Shown here piece by piece: positions 44,083-55,012 of a stretch of 64,000 nucleotides of DNA. This DNA comes from Durusdinium trenchii (taxonomy: Eukaryota > Sar > Dinophyceae > Suessiales > Symbiodiniaceae). Positions within the stretch are counted from its first letter, which is position 1. Each line of letters begins with the position of its first letter. The translations under genes were made by a program, and so were the position numbers. The stretch covers positions 352,098-416,097 of the forward strand of contig CAXAMN010027428.1 in NCBI GenBank assembly GCA_963970005.1. Reading direction: 5' to 3'. Below the pieces are notes generated by a model. That model was not told where the DNA came from. It did not search any database and was given only the letters and a program-made list of their open reading frames with translations.

Positions 44083-45790
44083 ACTGATCGACATTTGCAT
44101 TCATTTGCCCGAAGAAAGACGCCCAAAGTTCACAGGTCGGAGGAAGGAGACCCCAAAGGAGCTCGCGTTTGAGTTGAAGGATATGGATGGAGATGTCTTT
44201 TCTGACGAGACGTTGCAAGAGGCCTTCTTCAAGGTGGGCGCCTTGATTTGAGCGCACATTGCACGAGGGAACGTCTCCAAATGGGGAGTGAGATCCACCA
44301 AAATTGGCCTTTGGCCAAAGGGAAATTCAACTATAAACTTGTTGGAGGTTCTCATTTCGAGACGCATTCATTTGGAATCAATCTTGTCTATTTTAGACTA
44401 AGAAGGCCAAGAGCTTTACATAGCTTTACACACACTTCTCCAGGGCTGATGCTTGGTTTCCGTTTAGTTTCTCAAAAGAGTACACAGCTGCCTGGCTTCT
44501 CAGCCCCCCCCATCCACTGGGTCAATTCATCTGACTACGCTTGGGTTCCGACACGTCGAGGTTTTGACATCTGACTACACTTTGTCAATCCCAGACACTC
44601 CATGGGACTGCCATATATGCCTATACATTGACCCCCAAAACCACCCCAATGTAGGCATATGTAGGCATATATGGCATACATGGAGTGTCTGGGAATCTTT
44701 TGCATTGATTTCGGTTCTCTCCGATGGTTCTCCCCCATTGCTCCTTCATGTCCAGGTCCTCCTGGGCTCCAACTTTTCAATGGACGACCTGCGGACAGTC
44801 CTGATGGCAGCGCAGCAGGGCGCTACGAGGTGCCTGGGCCTAAACGAACGTCGCTGCCCAAACGAAAGTCTGACCTCTAAAAGACTGTTCTGAACGCATG
44901 GAGTTCAGATTGACCATCTTTGTTGGGGTTGAAATCTCAATGTCCAAGAATCGACTTGAAGGATGTTGCGGCATTTATGGCAGGTTATGGTAGGTTCACT
45001 TGTTGATACTTGATACTTGTTGTCTATGATCTTATATGTCCCCCTCAATCATCGTGGACTTGTCTTTCAGCATTGGTCCCCTTTCTTTGGGGCGATTCTT
45101 TCCACTACGTGGGTGACCTGGAGTGAGCTTCTTATTGGTGCTTCTAAATCGGCATAGAATTGAGTTCCAACAAGATGACCACATGTTTGATGATGTTTGC
45201 ACTCCAAAAGCAATGTTGGAAGACTGAACAAAAACATCAAACACCTTACCACCTGGTGGCATGCGGAGCCTTCCGAGCATCATCTTCACACCCTGTTCGG
45301 ACGGAGAGACACACCGCATCGGACCACTGGTCGTGGCAGGACGAAAACAGAAGTCGTGGCAGGTTGGTTTGGAATGGGTCAGCAAGAAGGTACAAAGGCG
45401 CGGGATCCACGGAGAAGCTGGATCATGTTGATGAAAGAGTGCAGACGCTTGCACCTACTTTGGATCAGGGTAGAGCAGGGTCAGTCCAAGTGTCACCAGG
45501 CCTTTCTTGAGATGAAGGGTTGGACCTACTTTGGACATCCTTTGGATAAGGGTAGAGCAAGACATGTCTTTTGCATCTCAAGGTTTGCCAGGCCCGGACT
45601 GTATTCTGTCTGTGGACAGGAATTGAACATGGAGAGATGTGTTACAACTCAGTTTTTCCTCTACTACAACAGTTTCTGTTGGTGGTCCAGAATTTCGCTG
45701 AAAGCACATGATCAAGACCGAACCGCGGTGGTGCAGGCTTTGGTTCATCAAATCTTGGGAAGTTTGGCGTTCGAGAATTACCGCCTTCGA
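44083..45790 (+). CDS. Three-exon phase-consistent chain
   Basis: Exon 44083-44233 (LIDICIHLPEERRPKFTGRR, ELKDMDGDVFSDETLQEAFF; acceptor TTGACAG, donor AAG|GTGGGC, phase 0) joins 44756-44829 (VLLGSNFSMDDLRTVLMAAQ; acceptor TGTCCAG|G, donor ACG AG|GTGCCT, phase 2), then 45691 to about 45790 (ISLKAHDQDRTAVVQALVHQ; acceptor GGTCCAG|A completing AGA). DMDGDVFSDETL is loosely reminiscent of an EF-hand-like acidic loop, but the pattern is incomplete and I do not call it one. Confidence 0.62.
44587..44696. repeat. Long near-perfect inverted repeat within an intron
   Basis: The 5' arm (CCCAGACACTCCATG ... CCATATATGCCTA ... TACATTG) pairs with a 3' arm of about 50 bp around a 16-bp C/A-rich loop. Arms are about 42 and 50 bp, the longer one containing a duplicated GGCATAT. 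It is a MITE-like or hairpin-RNA-like structure, located between exons 44083-44233 and 44756-44829. Confidence 0.85.
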
Positions 45791-45996
45791 GTGATTATGA
45801 GCTGCAAGAATAGAGTCTTGGCTGTGTGTCAAATCTGATGGCTGTGTCTAAGGAACATGTGCACATGAACCCAGGTCAGTAGTTGTTTCATGTTATTTCT
45901 ATCAGATCGATATGTTCCTTTTTCTGGGGTCCTTACCTTCTTTCACCACAGCCCTGCGATAGCTTGGTGCACTTTTGAATGTTCCTCCTTTCTCAG

Positions 45997-47884
45997 GCAA
46001 GGACCCCATGGGTCTGGCTAAGACCTGCGAGAGCTTCCAACAATGTGGAGAGCTGCGTCTCGAGCTGCTGGCGCTTTGGGAGAAGATCTTTGTGAGCTGG
46101 GTCGAGGGAGGGGCTTGGATCACAAAGGTGCCTGAGACTGCTGAAGGCCTGGCAAGGCTCTTAAAGCTGGAGGATGAGACGATTCTAGAGCTGCTGATGA
46201 AGATCATGAAGTTCATGTTGGAGATTTGTGTCTCAAAGGCAGGGCATCACCACATCCAAGGAGGGCCGGCTGGGCATTTGATATACTCCTGAGAGCTTCC
46301 TCATTTTCCTTTTCCTTTGAACATCTGGTATTGCTGGCATCGTGGGTAGATAGCCTGCGTTTAATTTGGAATGTAGATCGCACTTTTATATGTGACAGCA
46401 GACTGCGACTGCATCGTGTTCTTGTAGACCTTCAGTCAGTGATGTAGATAGATAGCACACATCCCTCGTAAAACAGATGTCTCCAGTGTCGACTATAGTC
46501 TGTAGAATTGAATAGAACGACACCAGCAATGGCCTCCACCCTACAAAAGATACAAAAGCGATGGCCTCCAATGTAATGGCGATGGCCTCCAATGTACATA
46601 TCGACTCTGTCTCCAGTGGGTCCGACTCAGTCTCGGTTGCTGCCGGTCTCTCGACTGCAGGCCTTTGGAGAGCTGCCGACGCTGGTGAAGCGGGTGGCGC
46701 CGTTCCTGCACAAGCTCAAAGACCAGGAGGCAGTGTCAGACCAGGAGACTCTGTGTGGTTCAAGAGAATCCCCTGGCCCAAAGGTTTTTTGGCCATATTT
46801 CCTCATGCCATAGCTCTTCGGGGGTCCCCTTATTGGAATGGTTCCAAAGAACACCCCCACTGAGGGAAGACATTTGGTGTGTCTTGTGTCTTCTGGCAGT
46901 CTGGGAATTGCACGGATTGGCCGTGAGTGACAAAGTGCAGCCAGACTCTGAAGTTGTTCCCAGAAATCGTGCAGAGAAGATTCTACTGGCTTGTCTTACT
47001 GCTGTAAATCACGTTTTTCGTATGTTTGGAATTGTTTGGATTCTTTAGTTTTGCTTAGTAGTGCACAGAAGTTTTTTTGCAAACACCTATTCTACAAACA
47101 TTGTGCAAGGTCCAGGACACTCGTTTAACCCGGGGCTATTCGTGGACGTTTCGTGGAATGGTGGCCAGTAGGAAAACGGACTGCAACAAAAACCCACAAA
47201 CCTTCGCAGAACTTTGTGGAAGGTATTTGTGATGAACTGACTAACTTTGTATAAGTATATATAAGCCATTTTGCTGGCCCCTTTCTCCACACATCCTCCG
47301 TTTAGCCTTCATAAATTCTATCCATGTTGGTGTTGTCCAACATTAGTGAGATCAAATTTTGAAACGGCATCCAATGCCCCTTCGATCAGTCGATTTCTTT
47401 TGTTGGTGTGCGCGGGCTGTGTGGGTGGGGGCTATAGTTTTTTGGAAAGCGCATCAAACACTCAAGATTCTGCAACTTCTCCTTTAGAAAAGCTTATGAC
47501 GGAGTCCTTTGTGAGAAGGTGCAACCGCTGACCTGATTTGGGATTTTGGAGATACACAGACGACTGATGAGTTGCAGGAGAGCTTCTGGGGGAGGAGGAC
47601 AGTCTTTTTGGTCAGAATCGCATCCCTTCTCAAGGCATTAGTAGGAGGTTGATGTGTAATGAGTGGGAGAAAGGGGTGCGAACCTGACTCGGGCCCCACC
47701 TAAAGGACCTGACTTAGGTTTCAAAGTCATCACATGAAGGACGTGCAAAAAGCATCAAAAAGCTGTTCGGAAGGTGATGGAGCTTGTGTCCTCCTACATC
47801 ACGAGACATGGATCTTTGGTCAACTTTGGAGCTGGCAGCAAGGAAGTCAAGAGACTTGACAGCAATGAGGAATCTGAAGAGTAA
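45997..47884 (+). CDS. Five-exon chain ending in an acidic C-terminus (probable gene 3' end)
   Basis: Exons: 45997-46238 (80 codons; DPMGLAKTCESFQQCGELRL, LARLLKLEDETILELLMKIM; donor AAG|GCAGGG, GC, phase 0); 46661-46757 (AFGELPTLVKRVAPFLHKLK; donor G|GTTCAA, phase 1); 46900-47003 (WELHGLAVSDKVQPDSEVVP, KILLACLTA; donor GCT|GTAAAT, phase 0); 47578 to about 47634 (ESFWGRRTVFLVRIASLLK; GC donor); 47774-47884 (VMELVSSYITRHGSLVNFGA, then RLDSNEESEE, TAA). Every join is phase-compatible, the best support of any gene in the right half. A helical, probably intracellular protein of unknown function. Upstream exons are likely but unlinked. Confidence 0.68.
46523..46600. repeat. Second array of the GCGATGGCCTCCAA(C/T) repeat
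   Basis: Three units related to the minisatellite at 21196-21345, about 25 kb away. Confidence 0.8.
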
Positions 47885-48456
47885 ACAGTGGCATGTTGGG
47901 AGTTTTGATGGTCAATGATGCTCTTGAGAGAACCACCTGTCAGATACCTGTTTCGTCTTGGATACCTTCTGTTAGAATAGGCGGGTGCATTCGTTGCTGG
48001 ACAGTGCCAGTCAAGGGAGAGATTGCAAAGAGAGACGCAACAAAAAGCGGAATTTGTGTTATGGTCCTGTAATGTCATCACTGCCGGATGTGCTCCACTA
48101 CTTGTGCACAAAAGTGGGCAACTACCTGTTTTGATAACTACCTGTTTTGGTGCCGGATCTTCGAAGCTTTCTCTGAACAAAATACAATGAGAATGGTAAG
48201 ACGCTTTCCTACATGTTTGTCTCGAGTCTCTAGATCCAGATGACCCGGTCAGGGAGATTATCGGTTGTGAGATGGCCAACTGGGTCAAAAAGGGGGGACC
48301 TGGTTGATTTTTTGTACACAGAAAATGAACAGAATAGACTACCACAGACAGGTCAACCTACCGCGGTTTAGGGCGCTGTAATTTGACCCACAGCCATATA
48401 GAAGAAGTTTTGAGCTCGTTGGTCGCAGCTTGGTCGCTCTAGGAGAATCCTCGCAG
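47885..48456. other. Possible intergenic interval
   Basis: Follows the acidic C-terminus. A 183-codon minus frame is open here but has no coding character beyond being open. It contains GGTCAA/TTTGACC repeat fragments at about 48295-48400. Confidence 0.4.
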
Positions 48457-48533
48457 TGCTGGACGCGGGCAGCAAGCTCTCAGAGATGCTGATCGCTTTG
48501 AGAGGGTTGAGAGAAGCGAGGAGTGGCGCGAGG
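48457..48533 (+). CDS. Short helical exon
   Basis: CCTCGCAG|TG CTG GAC reads LDAGSKLSEMLIALRGLREA and ends AGG|GTTTGG, phase 1 to 0. Confidence 0.48.
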
Positions 48534-48911
48534 GTTTGGGAACCGCTTCAACAATCAACTGATGCAGTCAGAATTTGGCAAGAGGGGGCCTCTTTTTAAG
48601 GACATCCATCCAGGGGAACACATGGAAACGGGCATTGAACATCTGATGCATCGGGAGCGGGCTCTCCGTGCTCCGTTTCGCAAGCCCGCACACCAACGAC
48701 CTCTCGGCTCTCCGTGCTCCGTCTCACCGTGGTGTTCGTTGCACCAAGGCTGACGGGAGCCCATCGCAACGGTTTGGACAAAGTCATCGGAGCTGAAGTG
48801 GATAAGGCATGCAAGGCAGGTTCCTGTGGGTCCGCCGGGGGGGTCCTTCCTGTGGGAAAGGTTCCTGTGGGAAGTTCGTCGAGATCATTTGAACATGACC
48901 ACCTCCAAGGA

Positions 48912-49167
48912 GCATGTGGGGTTTTCAAAGTTCAATTGCTCTTGGGGCATGCAAGAGCTTCGGAAAGCTTGGAGAAGCACCCGGTGTAGCTCCCAAGGAA
49001 CTCGCACAGTGCTTGTTACAAACTCCCAGGTAATTCTTGAACAATACTTTCATCCTCTATCAGGACTGTGGCGGCATGCAGCTGTTGGAAGCACTCCCTC
49101 AGATCAAGGTGGAAGACAATTCGACAGCATCCAAGGCAGCGGTGATGTTCGAGGGGAGGAAAAGGGG
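48912..49167 (+). CDS. Two adjacent exon-like frames
   Basis: About 48912-49029 reads ALGACKSFGKLGEAPGVAPK and ELAQCLLQTP, ending CCC AG|GTAATT. 49064 to about 49167 starts CTATCAG|GAC and reads DCGGMQLLEALPQIKVEDNS, then TASKAAVMFEGRKRG. The gap is only 34 bp and the phases (2 to 0) do not match, so the two may not be spliced directly. The second is the clearer exon. Confidence 0.48.
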
Positions 49168-50054
49168 TGAAAGGAAGGATGGACTTGAGAGTCATCATGA
49201 GCCTCAGTGAACATATCTCTCGAGACCAGTCACCCCACCTCTGAACGGATCTTGTGGTTGAGGCCCGAAAAACACTATGGCCTGCATGGGGCTAATGTAG
49301 CGGCTACTGTGGATCCCTAGTTTCATTGAAAGACACTTCCAGGAGATCGATTCCGGCACGTTCTCATCGCCGTGGTTTCCAAAAGAAGACCCACAGCGCA
49401 GTGTTGTTTGGTTGGTGGACATAGGCATCCGGTGCTGCGGCAATGGATCCAATAGAACGCTATAAGCAATAGAAGACCTTACGGACCTTACGGTAGATTT
49501 TAATACCGACGGTTTTCATGCATATGATGCTACTAGTTTTGCAAACTGCCCCACAGAGACAGAACCGCAGAATATGTTTGATGAGCAGAACATAGCCACT
49601 TTATGCCACTTTGGTCATGTTCGAAAGAATTGGTTAGAACAAGCGACTTTTGTTTGCTCTCCGGTCTTTCATGGAGTGAGTATATAGTTTGGTGGCTTGT
49701 AGAACTGACAAGTATGAAAGGCTTGATTTGGCTCGATTTTTTCTCTCCAGGAGATGTGCACGCTTTTTGTGAAGATGATTGTTGACCGGGTCAGCACCTC
49801 AGTGCCTTCCACCTGGTGAAATTCTGCAGACCTTTAGCAGGTTGACTGTGACCTTCAATTGGTAGATTTAGAATTTAGATTCTTCATCCCAACATATCAC
49901 GAACGGTAGCTTCAGCTACCTGAGTTTTATCTTGCGTAAGCAAGGGGGCTGCCTTGGGGAAGTTGTTGATTTTCGATGATTTTTGTGGTCAAGGTTTGAT
50001 TCTATTCATTGGGGGGTCAACAGCATCATTATCATCATCAGCACATTTTTCATC

Positions 50055-50200
50055 ATCAATCATCATATAATTTTCTTCCTCAGCTCGTCTTCTTCCTCCT
50101 CCTCCTCCTCCTCATCAATATCTCATCATCATTATCGTCGTCTCATTATCATCCTCATATATCCTTATCATCCTCCTCCTCCTCCTCCTCATCCTCATCC
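50055..50200. repeat. TCC/TCA trinucleotide-rich tract
   Basis: Two CCT runs embedded in TCATCA-rich sequence. Confidence 0.85.
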
Positions 50201-50467
50201 CGACATTGTTCCCTTTGCCAGATGATTGGTTGTGTCTCCAATGACACATGCATGATGGCTACCTTTCGTTCACCCCTCCTCAAGTTATAATATGTTATAT
50301 GTTGGGAACATTTAATTCAAACCCAGAGAATAAGTATTCATTCGCAATCCCATCATGTTGATTCATTCTGGGACACGCTGTAAGGGCCTCTAGCCAGCTT
50401 CCACCCATACGCAAAAGACAGATACGCGCAGCCCGAGAATGCCTGACTTTGGGCACCCACCATCTCG

Positions 50468-50565
50468 GAGGTAACTATTAGCCAGCCTAGCCTGAGAAAG
50501 TAAATAGAACCTAGCCAGCCTAGCCTGTAGGCAGTCTACAGTATAGTAAATAGCCAGCCTAGCCG
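50468..50565. repeat. Short direct repeat TAGCCAGCCTAGCC
   Basis: Three copies with spacing of about 30-50 bp; the last two are linked by TAGTAAATAGCC. Confidence 0.8.
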
Positions 50566-51012
50566 AGTAGTAGGAGCACGGTCTTTTGCGAGACGACGGA
50601 TTTGTCCGGTCTCTGGCGACTCGAGCGTCGACCCAAGCCCGGACGGCCGTCTCGCGCTGGCGAGCGTCGAGCGAAGAGCGTCGAGCGAGCCATGGCGACG
50701 TCGGAATCAATCGTTCTGTGTGTGAACAGAACAGGTTACACAGGTCCACCAAAATTTGATACTCACCTTATAGTTGCAATCTAGTAGTATTTAATATAGT
50801 TAAATCATGTTAAATCCATCCAAATCTATCCAAACCCTTTGAATGAATGCGACTCTGAATGCTGGTTTGAACAGTTCACTCATTTGCTCGGTCTCGAGCT
50901 TCCGACAGCCTCTCCACGAATCATCCCATCGGTTCAGCTGTTGGGATGAGAAGGCAAACAAAAAAGTAGGGACTTGCTGCAGCCACTTTTGTTTTTTTTA
51001 CATGTGATTCAC

Positions 51013-51050
51013 ATATATATATATATATAATACATATATATATATATATC
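51013..51050. repeat. (TA)n microsatellite
   Basis: Two AT runs separated by TAATACA. Confidence 0.9.
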
Positions 51051-51496
51051 ATTATGTGATGACTCGTATCCAACAAAACCAGAGACAGACGCATGCCCAA
51101 TTCCGAATTCACCACAATCCACCACACCACGTAAAAGTTAGGACCACAGCCGTGCCAGGCCCCCTCCATTTGCTATGAAGCCCGGACCTTCGCGGACGCC
51201 GTGAAGCGGTGCCTGGCCGCGTTGCGCGACGTGAGGCCTTCCGCCGCCGTTCGAAGTGGATGTGCGCTGAGACAGAACGAGAGATCTGTAAAAGTCTCTG
51301 GATGTGCGTCCGAACTGTAGTGACTATGTCGATTTGAGTCATGATACTTGGTGTGTAAATTTCAAGTCTGATTGTGATAATGATAAAGAGACTTCGATTT
51401 CCCTTCGATGTAAATCAGAGACCACTGAGATGACCGTGTCGTGTCGCTTGCGCGGGCAACGAGTGAAGAACTCACTCTCCGGCCACCGCCTACTAG

Positions 51497-51573
51497 GCCC
51501 TTGGCCGAGGGCGTGCTCTTGGCGTTGCTGGAGGCTGCTCCCAAAGAATCCATGGACGCTCCGCAGCAGTGGA
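51497..51573 (+). CDS. Short helical exon
   Basis: CCTACTAG|G CCC TTG reads PLAEGVLLALLEAAPKESMD, phase 2 start; it likely ends near CAG TGG AG|GATTCG (GA donor, phase 2). Minus frames are open too, but this one has the clean acceptor. Confidence 0.45.
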
Positions 51574-53078
51574 GGATTCGTGGGACCGGACGACAGTTGG
51601 ACGAAACTACAACCAGCCCTCCAGCACGGCTGTGCTGCAGCGCGGAGCCCTTCTTTGTGCTGTTCTTTTTCGGCCCGAGCTGAGCAATCTTCGTTTGGAG
51701 GGAGAGTTTTTGGGACCATGGAAAAGATTGGCTGGATGCAATGAAATGAATTTCCCCGGTGTTCCCAGCATTCCCCAGCCAGTCTGACATAGCTTGATCA
51801 TTTCTTTAGCATTTGATGGACCTTCGCATGGTGGGAAGATGGGTTCACATACGGGGGTGCGCTCAGTGTGCTCAGCTGTATCCTAGGAAACTTCTATGAA
51901 ACACTTCTTTAGTAATTGTAGGACCTTGATGAGGCATTCGATTTCACCAGTTTCTTGACAGGGAAGTTGCCTCTCGCAAGTATTTGCTGGACCTACTTGT
52001 AGAAAATCGTGAGCACCATGTAGATGAACGCCGACAATCTATTGGCAGCAAAACCGTGGTTTTGACCAAAAACTCCGCGTGGTCGCCCTGGTCGCTGAGA
52101 TCAAAGGCCAGAGGCACTGTTTGAGCTAAGGATATTCATACCCTGATGGAGAAAGGTGCTGAGCATTGGCGGCTCTTGCTCAAGGCAGCGGCCGACAGTG
52201 GGATCAATGGACCTGGCAATGTTCCAGGGCGGATGGAGGATGGATGAGCCCATATGCAAAATGGCAAAATGAGGGGCCCCATAGGCTTTACAGCTTGAAG
52301 TGTTTCTCAGGCGTCTCATCAAACTGATCAGTCCAGAAAAGGCCACCTGATGGAGGGCCTCTCCAACTGGGATCTTTCTCTTCCGGCTGGTAGGCCCTAG
52401 TGGGGAATGTGGGGAACTGCAAACCGCTGTTCTATGTCGTTTTGTTTCACGGCTTGAACCAACCATGGGCCTGGCAGACCTGCGTTTCGACATGTGTCGC
52501 AACATGTGTATATACATGTGTATACCCTCAAGTGGCTCCAGTAGTCTTGATGAATTTCAGCTAATATGCCAATATCCCTTTTTTTATCCTTTCTTGAATG
52601 GAAAGACAAGGCTTATCGCAGTGGCTGTGGCCTGTCGCTTCACGCATGGCTTTTCCTTTCAAAGAAAACTTTGCTCCAAATACAGCCTGAGACGGCCGCT
52701 TTTCTGCGCAGGCCTTGTTCAAATGCATCATGAGGGGTTGTCGTCAAGCGGGTGGTTATCGTCAAGCGACCCTTCAACTGTGTAGATGTTGTATTTGCCA
52801 AGCTTGTTGGCCCTGCTCGATCAGCTTGTACGCCGAAGGATTTGAAGATTTGTTAGGAGGTGGCCATCATCCCCAAACAACCCTTCAAATCAGTGGGTTC
52901 GGTGAAGCACAAGGCCTTCGCACAGGCGGATCCAACAGGATTCCTAGAATTTTCCATATGGCAGTGTGGGCAGCTGTAGCCCTTAAGAGCCGGTTGCCCC
53001 GGTGCGTGCCCCGCCTGGTAGCTGTGCTTGTAGCTATCCAGTTTGGGTGGTGTGTGGGCATAGACAGATGTTTCGTAG
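51574..53078. other. Interval without confident exons
   Basis: A + frame at 52715-53098 and a - frame at 52101-52517 are open, without splice support. Confidence 0.4.
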
Positions 53079-53645
53079 AATCATCTACAAAGTCATAGCT
53101 GAGATCAACAACTTCATGGCCAGGCCTGGGAGGAGCTCGGAGAGCGCCCCAGGCGCCAGGAACGGCTGGCGGAGCTCTTCCATATGGCGAAGAAGAGCTT
53201 GGGAGATTTGGTCACAGGCGATTTTCCAGGTTTGATTGAAGATTCAGCTTATTTCGACATATACATTCAATGAAATTCATCAAACTCCGCTTGGATATTC
53301 CATGGAGCAAGCTGTCTTGATGGTTCTCAAAGGTTGTGCTTTCTTGGAGTCAAGATGACTTTAGGCTTCAATTCGCCCATATTATTGGTTCAAATACGTA
53401 AAAGAAAACACCCGTATATACTCACCACCGATCCTTTTGTTCGAAAGACTTAATGAAGTCGGACACCCCCCCGTTTGGAAAGAATGGCGCCACTCCGGAA
53501 CCAAACTGATTCGTGAATTCCCTCATGGTCAGGTGAGATCAAATTGGCTGATGCTGAGACCCTGCTGAGCCACAACCGGGAAGCACTCCTGGAGCTCCTC
53601 ACAGCACTCGCCAAGGACCTGTGCCAGCTTTATGAAAACACATGA
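53079..53645 (+). CDS. Helical exon chain, with an apparent frame change at 53122/53124
   Basis: 53079-53121 reads IIYKVIAEINNFMA after TTCGTAG|A. At once, CCAG|GCC TGG opens 53124-53229 (AWEELGERPRRQERLAELFH, MAKKSLGDLVTGDFP; donor CCA G|GTTTGA, phase 1), shifted in frame. 53533-53645 (GTCAG|GT GAG; EIKLADAETLLSHNREALLE, LLTALAKDLCQLYENT, TGA) follows in phase 1. The last two form a good chain. The abrupt frame change may be an exact intron-loss scar, a frameshift, or two alternative acceptors. Confidence 0.58.
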
Positions 53646-53828
53646 ATGCCTTTCGCGTGTGGCGCCACGCTGTTTCATCTGCTGTAATTCATTGAAGTGA
53701 GCTTCCTATAAAGTAACATGTTGAGAAACAATGGCCGTTGTCCAGATACTGCTGCTCGCTATGTCACAGTGGAACGGCCTCGACTCTTGTGACTGTTGGG
53801 CCTTGAACTCCATATCTTTTCAAGCTGG

Positions 53829-54213
53829 CTGAAGCGGGTGTGCAGCGGGCGTGCAGCGTGTTTGCTTCGCGGCCGGAGGGATCTTTGAGAAGCCGGAAGC
53901 TTCTTTCAACGCTACGCACATGCAGCATGCATTTGATGGAATGCTTTACAACAAAGCATTGCATTTGGGAGTTGTTGAATGGGAGGGTGACGAAGTCTTG
54001 TGCAGAAGACTGGCAGACTTCTCCAGCGCTTCTGGGCTGTGTCTCTGTACCTCTTTGCGTAGTGCAACTAGTTTCAAGCTACCATGCACAGCCGACGGGA
54101 CCACTGCAGCATACTGCCGCTACCTGCTGCCTTGGCGCCTGCGTAAGTATGCCAGGCATGGAGGAAGTCTTGTTGCGGAGTATATCGAAGTTGGTTCCAG
54201 GCTATTGCAATAG
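53829..54213 (+). CDS. Coding-like interval, frame uncertain
   Basis: After TTTTCAAG one frame reads LAEAGVQRACSVFASRPEGS; another reads ATHMQHAFDGMLYNKALHLG and VVEWEGDEVLCRRLADFSSA. Both are open for more than 100 codons. At least one exon is likely. Confidence 0.35.
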
Positions 54214-54309
54214 ATGTGCCTGCCAAACAGGTACACACATTTGCTTACGGCTTACGTGCCGATGGCAGCTCAGCTGCAGCCAGGGTAGCACAGTGCCTGA
54301 CAAGCGAAG

Positions 54310-55012
54310 GAGGTTGTTGATGTCTTGAAAGGCCTTTGGCCAACCCTTGACATCCCGGACTCACTTGAGGTTTCGCAGCTGCTTTTGCAAGCAGATTGTG
54401 CGAGCAGGTTGCATATTTTATCCGTGCTTGCTTTTGCCCGATGACCCTTCACATCCAATTTTGTGGGAAGCAAAACCACTGGCTCACAGTCCAGGGTGGT
54501 GGTTCATGTGATGTTAAACAGTTCAAAGAATTGGAGCACAAGATGATTCACGGTGTCAAATGCCTTTTCCATGTCAAGGACAACTTGAATGCCCAAACAA
54601 GCCCTGTGCAGTGGTGCCATGATGATGAGTTTGACAAAGCTTGCGTACATGATGGCAGTGCTGAGAAACAGCGAGCATGCAATCCCTAGTACCCCTTTGT
54701 TTTATGACATACAATATACAATGGCATTTGACGAAGTGTCGGATAGGTATGTTGTATAACTCGTTTGCAATAAATGCGTGAGATTGCCTATATTGTCCTT
54801 ACTGCATGTCCTTGCAAAGGTTTTGCAGGCTTCAGTGTTTCATCATGTTTATATCTTTTTCAGCTGAAGCTCTGAACCATGTCAAAGTGGACGAAGATAG
54901 AAGTGCAAAGTCACCAGAACCATCACACTTCACCGAACCCCGCACAATTCTGCAGTACCTGGATGGGCTTGACCGGGCCGCGACGAACCTGGTGAGCATC
55001 ATTGAGACCCAG
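54310..55012 (+). CDS. Two-exon chain flanking a LINE relic
   Basis: Exon 54310 to about 54405 (EVVDVLKGLWPTLDIPDSLE, VSQLLLQADCAS) can end at GCG A|GCAGGT (GC donor, phase 1) or two bases later at GT. Exon 54864-55012 (EALNHVKVDEDRSAKSPEPS, TILQYLDGLDRAATNLVSII) starts TTTTCAG|CT GAA in phase 1 and ends ACC CAG|GTCCGT. The intron holds an antisense reverse-transcriptase fragment. Confidence 0.58.
54504..54670 (-). mobile_element. LINE reverse-transcriptase fragment (relic)
   Basis: The minus strand reads LHRACLGIQVVLDMEKAFDT followed by VNHLVLQFFELFNI and a stop. The D-x-E-K-A-F-D-T-V-N pattern is the conserved RT motif A region of non-LTR elements. Only about 55 codons remain, with no recognisable motif B or FADD box alongside, so this is a truncated copy. 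It lies antisense in an intron. Confidence 0.7.

Larger units (their letters stand above)
49168..51496. other. Long interval without confident exons; simple repeats
   Basis: Holds a TCC/TCA-rich tract (about 50055-50200), a (TA)n run (51013-51050), and repeated AGCCAGCCTAGCCTG at about 50470-50565. Confidence 0.45.

Noticed and set aside
44160..44215. Possible EF-hand (DMDGDVFSDETL)
   Set aside because: Loop spacing and the position-12 acidic residue do not fit the canonical pattern well enough, and no partner hand is visible.
47262..47280. Possible spliced-leader relic (AAGCCATTTTG)
   Set aside because: Only about 10-11 bases match the dinoflagellate spliced leader and the match breaks at the next position; expected by chance.
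47794..48345. 183-codon minus-strand ORF
   Set aside because: Overlaps the well-supported + strand terminal exon and has no splice or codon support.
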